Shown here one piece after another: positions 7,019-14,430 of a stretch of DNA of 64,000 bases; position 1 is the first letter of the stretch, and each line of letters opens with the position of its first letter. The stretch covers positions 186,001 through 250,000 of the forward strand of contig CAMYLT010000002.1 of the NCBI GenBank assembly GCA_947259505.1, read 5' to 3'. Position numbers and translations under genes: made by a program. A model generated the notes under the pieces. The model was given only the letters and a program-made list of their open reading frames with translations, made no database searches and had not been told where the DNA came from. Source of the DNA: an uncultured Porticoccus sp. (lineage in GTDB: Bacteria; Pseudomonadota; Gammaproteobacteria; Pseudomonadales; Porticoccaceae).

Positions 7019-9427
7019 ATGTTGCTATCGCTATTGCTGTTTATCGCTTTATTGGTTGCGGTGCTTTATTACCGCCCCTCACTGCAGTTGGGCTCGATAA
7101 TCATGATCATTGGCACTTTTGTGCTGACAGCCTACAGCCAAGCTATGTGGTTGGTTCTGTTTCCCACTCTGGTCATCGCTGCAATACTCAACATTCCCCG
7201 CTGGCGGGAACAAGCCCTCACCAAACCTGCCTATCAATTGCTGAGACGCTCCATGCCCAGCATGAGCAAAACCGAGCGAGAAGCTCTGGAGGCTGGCACA
7301 ACCTGGTGGGAAAAAGAATTATTTAGCGGTCAACCAGACTGGGAAGTATTTGCCGATATCGATCTGCCCAGGCTGAGTGAGCGGGAGCAGAGTTTCCTCG
7401 ATAACGAAGTAGAGCAATTGTGCCAACTGGTGGACGAATGGGACATTGAACAGCGCAGGGATTTGTCCCCGGAAGCCTGGGACTTCCTCCGACAGAATGG
7501 CTTCTTCGGGCTGATTATTCCCGAGGAGTTCGGCGGACTGAACTTCAGTCCCTATGCACAAAGCCGCATCATGAGCAAAATTGCCAGCAAGTCCCCCACC
7601 ACGGCGGTCACCGCCATGGTGCCCAATTCTCTGGGGCCGGGTGAGCTACTGGTCAAATACGGTACCGAGGAACAAAAGCAGCACTGGCTACCCGGACTTG
7701 CCAACGGCACGGAGTTACCCTGCTTTGGTCTGACTGGCCCAGAGGCCGGTTCCGACGCGGGTTCCATTCCAGATATCGGTTTAGTGTGCAAGGGAGAATT
7801 CAACGGCGAAGAAGTCCTCGGTCTGAAACTGACGTTCAACAAACGCTGGATCACCCTGGCTCCGGTAGCCAGTGTCATTGGTCTCGCCTTCAAGCTACGC
7901 GACCCAGAAGGCCTGCTCGGTGACCCCAACACCGTGGACTACGGAATTACCTGTGCCCTGCTGCCGGCAACCCACCCGGGCATTGAGATTGGCCGGCGCC
8001 ACAATCCCGGTGCGCCATTCATGAATGGCCCCATAAAGGGTGAAAACATCTTTATCCCGATTGACTGGATCATTGGCGGTGCCGCCATGGCGGGCAAAGG
8101 CTGGCGCATGCTCATCGAATGCCTGGGTGCCGGGCGTGGGGTATCTTTACCCTCACTGGCGACAGCTGGCAGCGAGATGTGCTATCTCACCGTAGGAGCC
8201 TTCGCCCGCATCCGTCGTCAGTTCAATATGGAGATTGGCAAATTTGAAGGCGTCCAGGAAGCCACTGCAGAAATTGCGGCTGGTGCGTACACGCTTGAGG
8301 CGATGCGACAACTGGTTACCCGCGGGCTGGAAGACGGTGCCCCCGCAGTGCTCACCGCCATGGCCAAATACCATGCCACCGAACGCATGCGCCAGATCGT
8401 CAATCACGCCATGGACGTGGTGGGCGGCCGCGCCATCCAGCTCGGGCCCCGCAACTTTCTGGCGATCATGTACCACACTATGCCGGTGGCCATCACCGTG
8501 GAAGGGGCCAACATTCTCACTCGATCACTGATGATTTTCGGACAGGGTTCCATGCGTTGCCATCCATTGTTGTTTGAGGAATTACAGGCTCTGCAACTGG
8601 ACGATGAACAGGCCGGACTCGCCGCTTTTGAACCGCTGTTGTTGGCCCACCTGGGACACAGCAGCAACAATGCGGCCAGAACACTGGTCTATGGCCTCAG
8701 TAGTGGTCGCGGCAGTCCGTTACCGGTTGATACTGATGCCTTCAGCAAACCCTGGTACGAGAAAATCAATCATCTGAGCGCAGCCCTGGCCATCTGCTCC
8801 GACGTCGCACTGGGCACCTTGGGCGGAAGTCTCAAGCGCCGGGAGCTACTCTCTGCACGGCTGGGGGACATCCACAGTGAACTGCTAATTGCCAGTAGTC
8901 TTCTCAAATACCGCAATACTCAGCAACAGTGTGAGGCCAACGACGTCCATGCCCACTATGCGCTGCAAAACTCTCTCCACAATGCCCAGCAGGCTCTGCT
9001 GGCCTTCTGTGACAATTTTCCCCAGCGCTGGCTCGGTGTCGCATTGCGTGTTCTGTGCCTACCTATAGGACGTCGCTATAAGGCACCAGATGACAAGCAA
9101 GTTCGCTTGTTGGGAAAATTAATCATGGAACCAAACCCAGTGCGTCAGGCAATGAAGCAATATGTCTTCCTGAGCGACAACCCCGAAGATGCCGTCGGTC
9201 GAGTGGAAACCACCTACCAGGCGTTGCTCAAGGTCGACCCCGCATGGCAAGCCTTCAGCCGGGCTCGCAGCAAAGGGGAGCTGGGGGATGCCTCTGCTAA
9301 CCTGGACAGTTCTCTCGAAGAAGCTGTACGCCAAGGTGTGATCGCTGAGGCCGATGTGCTGCCGCTAAAGGACTACGATCAACGACGCTTTGATTGTGTG
9401 CTGACTGACGATTTCGACAAGCTCTAA
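7019..9427 (+). CDS. fadE: Acyl-CoA dehydrogenase FadE
   Basis: FadE is the membrane-bound flavoenzyme that performs the first step of fatty-acid beta-oxidation, making trans-2-enoyl-CoA. From the chosen start the protein is 802 residues: two N-terminal hydrophobic segments, the acyl-CoA dehydrogenase core (FGLTGPEAGSDAGS; MDVVGGRAIQLGP), and the long C-terminal DUF1974 region typical of the FadE type. The track's first ATG at 6920 adds 33 polar codons; ATG at 7019 has AGGTGA eight nt upstream and puts the membrane segment first, as in E. coli. It converges with the SDR gene downstream. Confidence 0.95.
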   Translation: MLLSLLLFIALLVAVLYYRPSLQLGSIIMIIGTFVLTAYSQAMWLVLFPTLVIAAILNIPRWREQALTKPAYQLLRRSMPSMSKTEREALEAGTTWWEKELFSGQPDWEVFADIDLPRLSEREQSFLDNEVEQLCQLVDEWDIEQRRDLSPEAWDFLRQNGFFGLIIPEEFGGLNFSPYAQSRIMSKIASKSPTTAVTAMVPNSLGPGELLVKYGTEEQKQHWLPGLANGTELPCFGLTGPEAGSDAGSIPDIGLVCKGEFNGEEVLGLKLTFNKRWITLAPVASVIGLAFKLRDPEGLLGDPNTVDYGITCALLPATHPGIEIGRRHNPGAPFMNGPIKGENIFIPIDWIIGGAAMAGKGWRMLIECLGAGRGVSLPSLATAGSEMCYLTVGAFARIRRQFNMEIGKFEGVQEATAEIAAGAYTLEAMRQLVTRGLEDGAPAVLTAMAKYHATERMRQIVNHAMDVVGGRAIQLGPRNFLAIMYHTMPVAITVEGANILTRSLMIFGQGSMRCHPLLFEELQALQLDDEQAGLAAFEPLLLAHLGHSSNNAARTLVYGLSSGRGSPLPVDTDAFSKPWYEKINHLSAALAICSDVALGTLGGSLKRRELLSARLGDIHSELLIASSLLKYRNTQQQCEANDVHAHYALQNSLHNAQQALLAFCDNFPQRWLGVALRVLCLPIGRRYKAPDDKQVRLLGKLIMEPNPVRQAMKQYVFLSDNPEDAVGRVETTYQALLKVDPAWQAFSRARSKGELGDASANLDSSLEEAVRQGVIAEADVLPLKDYDQRRFDCVLTDDFDKL

Positions 9428-9480
9428 ACTCATTTGGCTGGGTACGCCTGAAACCCCGTGGCGAAACTCATAAAGGATAT

Positions 9481-10272
9481 TTAGGCCGAGCGACAGGCAA
9501 CCCAGCGCATCAATGGCAAATAGAGTCGGTGGGGCAAAATACGAAGTAATTTCAGCCAATAGACAAAACGGGCCGGGAACGTAATTTCAAACCGGCTCGA
9601 CAGCAAGCCACGATGTATGGCTTCTGCTGCCTGCTCCGGTTCCATCAGGGCCGGCATCTGAAAGCTGTTTTTATCCGTAAGCGGTGTTCTGACAAAACCG
9701 GGATTGATCACTTGCAACCGCACCCCTGTGCCATGTAAATCCATATAAAGGGATTCACAGAGACTGATCAATGCCGCTTTACTGGCACAATACGCTGCTG
9801 CCGAAGGTAAGCCGCGGTAACCTGCCACCGATGCCATCACGGCAATTTGTCCACTCCGCTTCGCCAGGCAATGGCGCAGTGCAAAATCCAGGCAATTGAT
9901 CGTTCCCTGCAAATTGACATCCAGTAACCGGCGACAACTCTGTGCGGAAAATGCCTTTGCACCATCAGGATTGTGTGTGCCTGCATTGAGCACCATAAGG
10001 TCCGGGGAAACATCTTCCTTATCCCAACGCTCAAACAATGCCGAAATCTGGGCGGGTCGGCGAATGTCCAGCGGTACCGGAATAAACCTCCCCGGCGTAG
10101 CAGCCATAGCCCGCTGTATCTGTATCAGTTCATCGAGACTTCGTGAGGAACCGTAAACGGTACATCCCAGCTGGCAGAGGTGTTTGGCCAAGGCAGCGCC
10201 AATCCCTCTCCCGGCTCCGGTAATCCAGACTACCCGCCAGGGACAACTATCAGCATTTATATTACTGAACAT
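9481..10272 (-). CDS. Short-chain dehydrogenase/reductase
   Basis: A classical SDR of 263 residues. The Rossmann cofactor motif is WITGAGRGIG near residue 17, the active site is YCASKAAL with a serine in VMASVAGYRG, and the NAG motif is present as VLNAGTHN. The substrate cannot be read from sequence. It is the last gene of a minus-strand group DUF2878, chalcone-isomerase-like, DUF3833, SDR that starts from an ECF-type promoter at 11916-11944. SDRs recur in light- and singlet-oxygen-induced clusters of other proteobacteria, so a role in lipid or membrane change under photo-oxidative stress is an inference. Confidence 0.9.
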   Translation of the reverse strand: MFSNINADSCPWRVVWITGAGRGIGAALAKHLCQLGCTVYGSSRSLDELIQIQRAMAATPGRFIPVPLDIRRPAQISALFERWDKEDVSPDLMVLNAGTHNPDGAKAFSAQSCRRLLDVNLQGTINCLDFALRHCLAKRSGQIAVMASVAGYRGLPSAAAYCASKAALISLCESLYMDLHGTGVRLQVINPGFVRTPLTDKNSFQMPALMEPEQAAEAIHRGLLSSRFEITFPARFVYWLKLLRILPHRLYLPLMRWVACRSA

Positions 10273-10287
10273 GGCAATTCTCCACCT

Positions 10288-10848
10288 TTACCGTTTCGCC
10301 TCACACACAGACCACATGTTCTCTGGAACAACCCTTTCCACCCGGTGAATGTAGAGGGTGATTTCACCGACAGGAATCCCGAATTTACTCATGGTGGCCC
10401 GGTTAATCAGGTGGTCATCATCGAGGAGATAAAGCCAGTCGTTCAATTGAAGATGGCGAATCTTGCCGTTGACGGGCACCGCCAGGGTATAACGCCAGTT
10501 CAAGGCATTGCCTTCCGTCATCCCTACTGCCTCACCGATGACATCCCCGGCAGTTCCCCGATAGTGATTGCCAGACTTGCTCAGCCGCCAACAACGGCTC
10601 TGTTGTTCACCGTCGTCGAAAAAGAATTGTTCATCAAGAACCCCTTCTTCTCCCCGCCAGGAGGCCTGAATTTCTGCCCGAAAGCGTCTGACAACCCGAC
10701 CACGGAAATCCTGCACCATACCGTAGGCTTCCAGCTGGCCATTAAAGAACTTGTCCAAGTGCAATACGGGGGTTTCACCCTGGTAGTCCTCCATGGTGGC
10801 AGAACAGCCTGCCAGCAGCAGGCTGGCCATACAGATTGATTTTGCCAT
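10288..10848 (-). CDS. DUF3833 family lipoprotein
   Basis: The protein starts MAKSICMASLLLAGCSA, with the lipobox LLAGC, so it should be lipid-anchored. The rest matches DUF3833: LDKFFNGQLEAYGMVQDF, then alternating strands with DEQFFFDDGEQQSRCWRL. The family is small, beta-rich and of unknown function, often found in ChrR/LitR-type light-response clusters. ATG at 10848 is chosen over the track start because it puts the signal sequence first. It sits 15 nt ahead of the SDR gene and 28 nt after the chalcone-isomerase-like gene, so it is co-transcribed. Confidence 0.82.
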   Translation of the reverse strand: MAKSICMASLLLAGCSATMEDYQGETPVLHLDKFFNGQLEAYGMVQDFRGRVVRRFRAEIQASWRGEEGVLDEQFFFDDGEQQSRCWRLSKSGNHYRGTAGDVIGEAVGMTEGNALNWRYTLAVPVNGKIRHLQLNDWLYLLDDDHLINRATMSKFGIPVGEITLYIHRVERVVPENMWSVCEAKR

Positions 10849-10876
10849 CCAATGCCTCACTTTAAATGCTCCAACG

Positions 10877-11380
10877 TTACAGTTCACCGCGCAATTTGCG
10901 GGTGAGATTTGGGTATCCACTATCATCCCCGAGCCAGATATTCAGAAAGGCGTGAGAAAACTCATGCTCATGTAGAGAGCCAAGATGTTGGCCGCGATGA
11001 TAGAAATGGCCATTGCCGTGACGATCCATAAAAAACGAAAACTGTTCTCCTTTCTGCACGTCAGGCCACATGGCCTGCAAGGTTTCCAGCCAACGCTCCT
11101 TTAGCCCACCAGGCACATCATCACCAAGGCGCTTGCGGGTCTCCTTAATCAGTCGGTGACGGCTGATATCACGCTGGTAGGTCAATCGCAGCAGGTGTGG
11201 CCCGTGCATGGATTGCCACTCACCGGTGTCGTTCAACAATTCGGCTTCATAAATATTCATAAAAAATACCCTCAGCCCGGCCTGACCCACGGGCTTTAAA
11301 CCTTCAGGTAACGGTTGTGCTTGCAGCCAGCAAGGCAGCATCAGCACAGCCGATATCAACAATGTCTTAAGCCGATACAC
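10877..11380 (-). CDS. Chalcone-isomerase-like exported protein
   Basis: After a hydrophobic N-terminus ending WLQAQ the protein reads LKPVGQAGLRVFFMNIYEAELL and MWPDVQKGEQFSFFMDRHGNGHFYH, the pattern of the bacterial chalcone-isomerase-like family. These proteins share the fold of plant chalcone isomerase and fatty-acid-binding proteins but mostly lack known activity. GTG at 11380 is preferred over ATG at 11398 because GGAGG lies just upstream of it; it overlaps the end of the DUF2878 gene by 14 nt, so translation is probably coupled. Lipid binding in the envelope is a guess from the fold. Confidence 0.72.
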   Translation of the reverse strand: MYRLKTLLISAVLMLPCWLQAQPLPEGLKPVGQAGLRVFFMNIYEAELLNDTGEWQSMHGPHLLRLTYQRDISRHRLIKETRKRLGDDVPGGLKERWLETLQAMWPDVQKGEQFSFFMDRHGNGHFYHRGQHLGSLHEHEFSHAFLNIWLGDDSGYPNLTRKLRGEL

Positions 11381-11909
11381 GATGCTCCTCCATGGCACTG
11401 GCCAATTTCATCAATGCGGGAAACAACATCATCCAGATCAACGCCAACAGCAATGCCGCCTCTATTTCCGTGACGCCAAAGCTCACCGCGCCCAGCCGAC
11501 CGGCAGCAAGATAAGACGCGGCACCAGCTAACGATCCCACCAGAGCAGACAGCAGATATCGCCCCTTAAACCAGTGCAATCCCTGCCGCAAGGTGGCCGC
11601 AAACGATAGCCATAACAACGCCAGCCAAACCGGTGGCCATGCATGATCATGAGCAAACACAAAGATCCCTGTAAGGGTTAGTGAGGCGTCCACAAGCATC
11701 CCCAACAACGTACAACTGACCAACACGAACAGCTCAACTTTGGGGGTGCTGTGAAACAACAGATGAACCGCAATCAACACAGCGACAAAAGGCAATGCCT
11801 GGTTGCCATACAGAACCGACAGCCACCAAGCCAGTTGAAAACCAATCAGGTTGATCCACCACGCTTGAGACCAACCTGAAAAAATCAGATGTGTTCCGTT
11901 TTTGTTCAT
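11367..11909 (-). CDS. DUF2878 family inner-membrane protein
   Basis: The 180-residue protein has about five to six membrane segments and the family stretches WINLIGFQLAWWLSV and LWLSFAATLRQGLHWF. DUF2878 proteins have no assigned function and are often found with DUF3833, chalcone-isomerase-like and cyclopropane-synthase genes. The track start is 39 codons too early; ATG at 11909 lies just downstream of an ECF-type promoter (TGATCT-N18-TAATA) and starts before the first membrane segment. It is the first gene of a four-gene operon. Confidence 0.75.
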   Translation of the reverse strand: MNKNGTHLIFSGWSQAWWINLIGFQLAWWLSVLYGNQALPFVAVLIAVHLLFHSTPKVELFVLVSCTLLGMLVDASLTLTGIFVFAHDHAWPPVWLALLWLSFAATLRQGLHWFKGRYLLSALVGSLAGAASYLAAGRLGAVSFGVTEIEAALLLALIWMMLFPALMKLASAMEEHRVSA

Positions 11910-11915
11910 GGACAG

Positions 11916-11944
11916 TATTACGAACATGAGTGAAGGGCAGATCA
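11916..11944 (-). promoter_or_regulatory. Predicted ChrR-controlled ECF sigma promoter for the DUF2878 operon
   Basis: On the minus strand the sequence is TGATCT, 18 nt, TAATA, with CG just before TAATA. It has the same -35, spacing and -10 as the promoter in front of the amine-oxidase operon at 17202. This matches the known TGATCC-N18-TAAGA type used by RpoE of the RpoE-ChrR pair in Rhodobacter. The start codon at 11909 is 6 nt beyond the -10, so the transcript would have almost no leader. Confidence 0.65.
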
Positions 11945-11953
11945 TCTGACGGT

Positions 11954-11982
11954 TGATCCACACACTGTTACCCTGCGTATCA
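11954..11982 (+). promoter_or_regulatory. Predicted ChrR-controlled ECF sigma promoter for the DUF6482-gpx operon
   Basis: The plus strand reads TGATCC, exactly 18 nt, TATCA, with CG before the -10. It stands back to back with the minus-strand promoter at 11916-11944, only 9 nt away. It would drive the DUF6482-like gene at 12005 with a leader of about 15 nt and then gpx and the flavoprotein genes. Confidence 0.65.
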
Positions 11983-12004
11983 ATGGTTGTACGGAGCAAA
12001 TCCA

Positions 12005-12310
12005 ATGACCAAAAAACAACTGACAAAACTGTGTAAGAGCGGCCGCTCCATTCGCGTGCGCTTTATTGCACCAGCTTGCGGACCTATGGTGGCTCAAGTG
12101 TGTTTGGACCGGGATGGCAAAACCATGCGCGAGCTACTGAAAGACCCAAAGGGTCGCGTCATCACCCATCAAAATTTGTCACAAGCCTATGATCTTTGCC
12201 GGTCGGCGGGGGTTGTTGAGGCGGAACTGCTTCAGGTTATCCCCCATGACGAAGCCTGCACGGAAACCGGTGATGCGACCAATAGCCAGACTATGGCGTT
12301 GACGCTCTAA
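12005..12310 (+). CDS. Small protein, possibly DUF6482 family
   Basis: The 101-residue protein reads MTKKQLTKLCKSGRSIRVRF, later LSQAYDLCRSAGVVEAELLQVIPHDEACTE. The final pattern (a strand, then HDEAC) resembles DUF6482, small cytosolic proteins of unknown role common in Pseudomonas relatives. I hold the family call loosely. ATG at 12005 has GGAG upstream and is preferred over the track start 18 nt earlier. It is the first gene of the plus-strand operon driven by the predicted ECF promoter. Confidence 0.55.
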   Translation: MTKKQLTKLCKSGRSIRVRFIAPACGPMVAQVCLDRDGKTMRELLKDPKGRVITHQNLSQAYDLCRSAGVVEAELLQVIPHDEACTETGDATNSQTMALTL

Positions 12311-12351
12311 TTGGAGCTGAAACGAAATTGGCACTAAAGGAAATAACGAAA

Positions 12352-13014
12352 ATGTCGTGGCTTCGCACCCCATTTAACTGCCTGCTACGCAGTTATGTCC
12401 TGTTACTTCTTATCTTGGCAGCCGGGAGTTTTGCCGCTGGCACAGAGTCAGAGAAAGGAGACGGTTTAATAACAGCTGCGGCGATAACCGCCGGGAAGAC
12501 GTGTATGAATATTTACCAGTTCAGTGCCCCCGACCTGATCACCAATAAACCTGTAGATTTCTGTGAAGCTTACAAAGGCAAGGTACTGATCATCGTCAAT
12601 ACCGCCAGTAAATGTGCCTTTACCGGCCAATACGAAGGGCTGGAAGCCCTCTACAAAGAATATGCAGACCAAGGCCTGGTGGTACTGGGCTTTCCATCCA
12701 ACCAGTTTGGCAATCAGGAACCGGGCGATGCAGAGCAGATCCACAACTTCTGCCGTGTTACCTATGGCGTACAGTTTCCAATGTTTGCCAAAAGCCGGGT
12801 GAGCAAGAGTGATGGAGACCCTCTCTGGACCTACCTGGGAGAAACCACTGGCACCTACCCGAGATGGAATTTCTACAAGTACCTCATCAACCGGCAAGGG
12901 GAAGTCGTAGAGGTATTCAGCAGCATCACCTCACCCGACAGCAAGCGCTTTCACCGTGCGGTCGAAAGGCTGCTGAAAGCGAATAGCACCCTTCAGGATG
13001 AAAGTGCCCAATGA
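12352..13014 (+). CDS. Glutathione peroxidase family protein, exported
   Basis: GPx-type thiol peroxidases reduce hydrogen peroxide and lipid hydroperoxides. The three family blocks are clear: NTASKCAFTGQYEGLE with the catalytic cysteine, FPSNQFGNQEPG with the Gln, and WNFYKYLI with the Trp and Asn. Ahead of the domain is a hydrophobic stretch (YVLLLLILAAGSFAAG), so the enzyme should be exported or membrane-anchored, unusual for the cytosolic BtuE type and apt for lipid peroxides. ATG at 12352 has AAGGAA at suitable spacing. It overlaps the next gene by 4 nt. Confidence 0.9.
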   Translation: MSWLRTPFNCLLRSYVLLLLILAAGSFAAGTESEKGDGLITAAAITAGKTCMNIYQFSAPDLITNKPVDFCEAYKGKVLIIVNTASKCAFTGQYEGLEALYKEYADQGLVVLGFPSNQFGNQEPGDAEQIHNFCRVTYGVQFPMFAKSRVSKSDGDPLWTYLGETTGTYPRWNFYKYLINRQGEVVEVFSSITSPDSKRFHRAVERLLKANSTLQDESAQ

Positions 13015-13985
13015 CCTATAACGATATTGCTATTGTCGGTGCCGGGCTGGCTGGTGCAAGCCTCGCACACAGACTGTTAAAGGCAGGCTGCAAGGTGACC
13101 ATCTATGAAAAAAGTCGTGGCACGGGTGGTCGCTTAGCCCGCTGCAGAATCGGGCAAACCACTGCAAATCTCGGTGCGCCCTGGTTTGAGCCACGCTCAT
13201 CAGCATTTCGCCATTGGCTGACACAACAACCGGAGATACAACACTTCAATCTGTCCCCCAGAGACTTCTCGGGACAGTCACTGCCGCAACTTGAAATCTT
13301 TACGGCCACCCCCTCTCAAAGCAGTCTGACACGACGACTGGTGGAGGGCGCCGCCCTGCAGAGCAGCACGCGTATTGCTCGACTGCAGCCCGGTCGCAAA
13401 GGTGTACTGATTGAAGATGACCAAGGGCGGGTGCTAGCGAGTCACGATGCAGCCATCATCACTGCCCCCGCTCCGCAGGCGATACCGTTGCTCAGTTCAA
13501 AGGCAGAATTTGCCACTCAAGCCGCACGAGTTATACCGCAGCCGAGATGGGTTACCGTGATCACACTTCAGCAACCCAGTGGCGCAACGAGCAACTATTT
13601 CAGTGGGCAACATCCGCTGTTATCCAGGGTGGTAAAGCAGCCTGCCAGTTCCTGCTCTTTACGACCACTTGGGGAAGCCTGGTTGTTGGAAGCGAATACA
13701 GAATGGAGTGATCGGCACCAAAACGACGCATCCCATTCCGTGGCCGTAGATATGTTGCAAAGCTTCACCCAACTCACCAATCGTGTACTGGATATCACCG
13801 GGTTGCGAAGCCACCGCTGGTTATATGCGCAGCATACGTCACCTCTCACAGAGAACTTTTTGTGGTGCCCTGAACAGCGTATTGGCGCCTGTGGAGATTG
13901 GTTCAATCGGCCCGACAGTGAAGGAGCATGGTTCAGTGCCAACCTGTTAGCGGACAAATTGCTCGACTGCACAGAGAGTCAATGA
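13011..13985 (+). CDS. Renalase-like FAD-dependent oxidoreductase
   Basis: The N-terminus has the dinucleotide-binding fold IAIVGAGLAGASLAHRLLKAG, then EKSRGTGGRLARCR, the signature of the renalase/amine-oxidase-like flavoproteins. A C-terminal FAD motif is seen in IGACGDWFNRPDSEGAWFSANLLADKL. Length 324 fits bacterial renalase-like proteins. The bacterial enzymes in this group oxidise aberrant dihydro-NAD(P)H isomers, but that substrate is only an analogy here. It overlaps gpx by ATGA (4 nt) and the DCC gene by 4 nt, so it is tightly co-translated within the stress operon. Confidence 0.85.
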   Translation: MTYNDIAIVGAGLAGASLAHRLLKAGCKVTIYEKSRGTGGRLARCRIGQTTANLGAPWFEPRSSAFRHWLTQQPEIQHFNLSPRDFSGQSLPQLEIFTATPSQSSLTRRLVEGAALQSSTRIARLQPGRKGVLIEDDQGRVLASHDAAIITAPAPQAIPLLSSKAEFATQAARVIPQPRWVTVITLQQPSGATSNYFSGQHPLLSRVVKQPASSCSLRPLGEAWLLEANTEWSDRHQNDASHSVAVDMLQSFTQLTNRVLDITGLRSHRWLYAQHTSPLTENFLWCPEQRIGACGDWFNRPDSEGAWFSANLLADKLLDCTESQ

Positions 13986-14419
13986 GGATGGCAGCCAACG
14001 ACTCGACCATACTCGCAGCCCCAGGCAAAGGTGAAAAAACGATAATCGTTTTTTACGATGGAGGTTGTCCCCTCTGCCGTAGGGAGATTAATCACTACAA
14101 ACAGTTTGCAAGCGACGGAATCATCCGCTGGATAGATATATTCCATGATGATTCTTTATTGGGTCGGTTTAACCTGGGTGCAGATGAGGCCATGCGCCGA
14201 TTTCATGTTATCGATCAGGCCGGGAATGTCACTCGGGGGGCCGCAGCCTTTCTGGTCCTGTGGCAAGCGCTGCCAGGCTATCGGCATCTGGCCAAATTGA
14301 TAGCGCTGCTGCACCTTTCCCCGATACTAGAACTTGGCTATGAATGGTTTGCCAAGCGCCGTTACCGCCGCGCCTGTGGACGCGAGGCAGGCTCATGCGC
14401 AAATCTTCCGGACGCCTGA
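13982..14419 (+). CDS. DCC family thiol-disulfide oxidoreductase (DUF393)
   Basis: The protein opens with a short polar stretch and then FYDGGCPLCRREINHYK, the DCC motif (DxxCPLC) of the DUF393/YuxK family, thought to be thioredoxin-like redox proteins. The start at 13982 forms an ATGA overlap with the flavoprotein stop; the track start lies 18 codons earlier inside that gene. A cysteine near the end (GSCANLPDA) may take part in disulfide exchange. It is the last gene of the DUF6482-gpx-flavoprotein-DCC operon and converges with phrB. Confidence 0.85.
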   Translation: MRMAANDSTILAAPGKGEKTIIVFYDGGCPLCRREINHYKQFASDGIIRWIDIFHDDSLLGRFNLGADEAMRRFHVIDQAGNVTRGAAAFLVLWQALPGYRHLAKLIALLHLSPILELGYEWFAKRRYRRACGREAGSCANLPDA

Positions 14420-14430
14420 TAGAGTGATGC

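Noticed and set aside
8153-8670. Several ORFs of 60-107 codons on both strands inside fadE
   Set aside because: They fall within the conserved acyl-CoA dehydrogenase core and have no protein-like motifs; high GC at codon position 3 makes long shadow frames.
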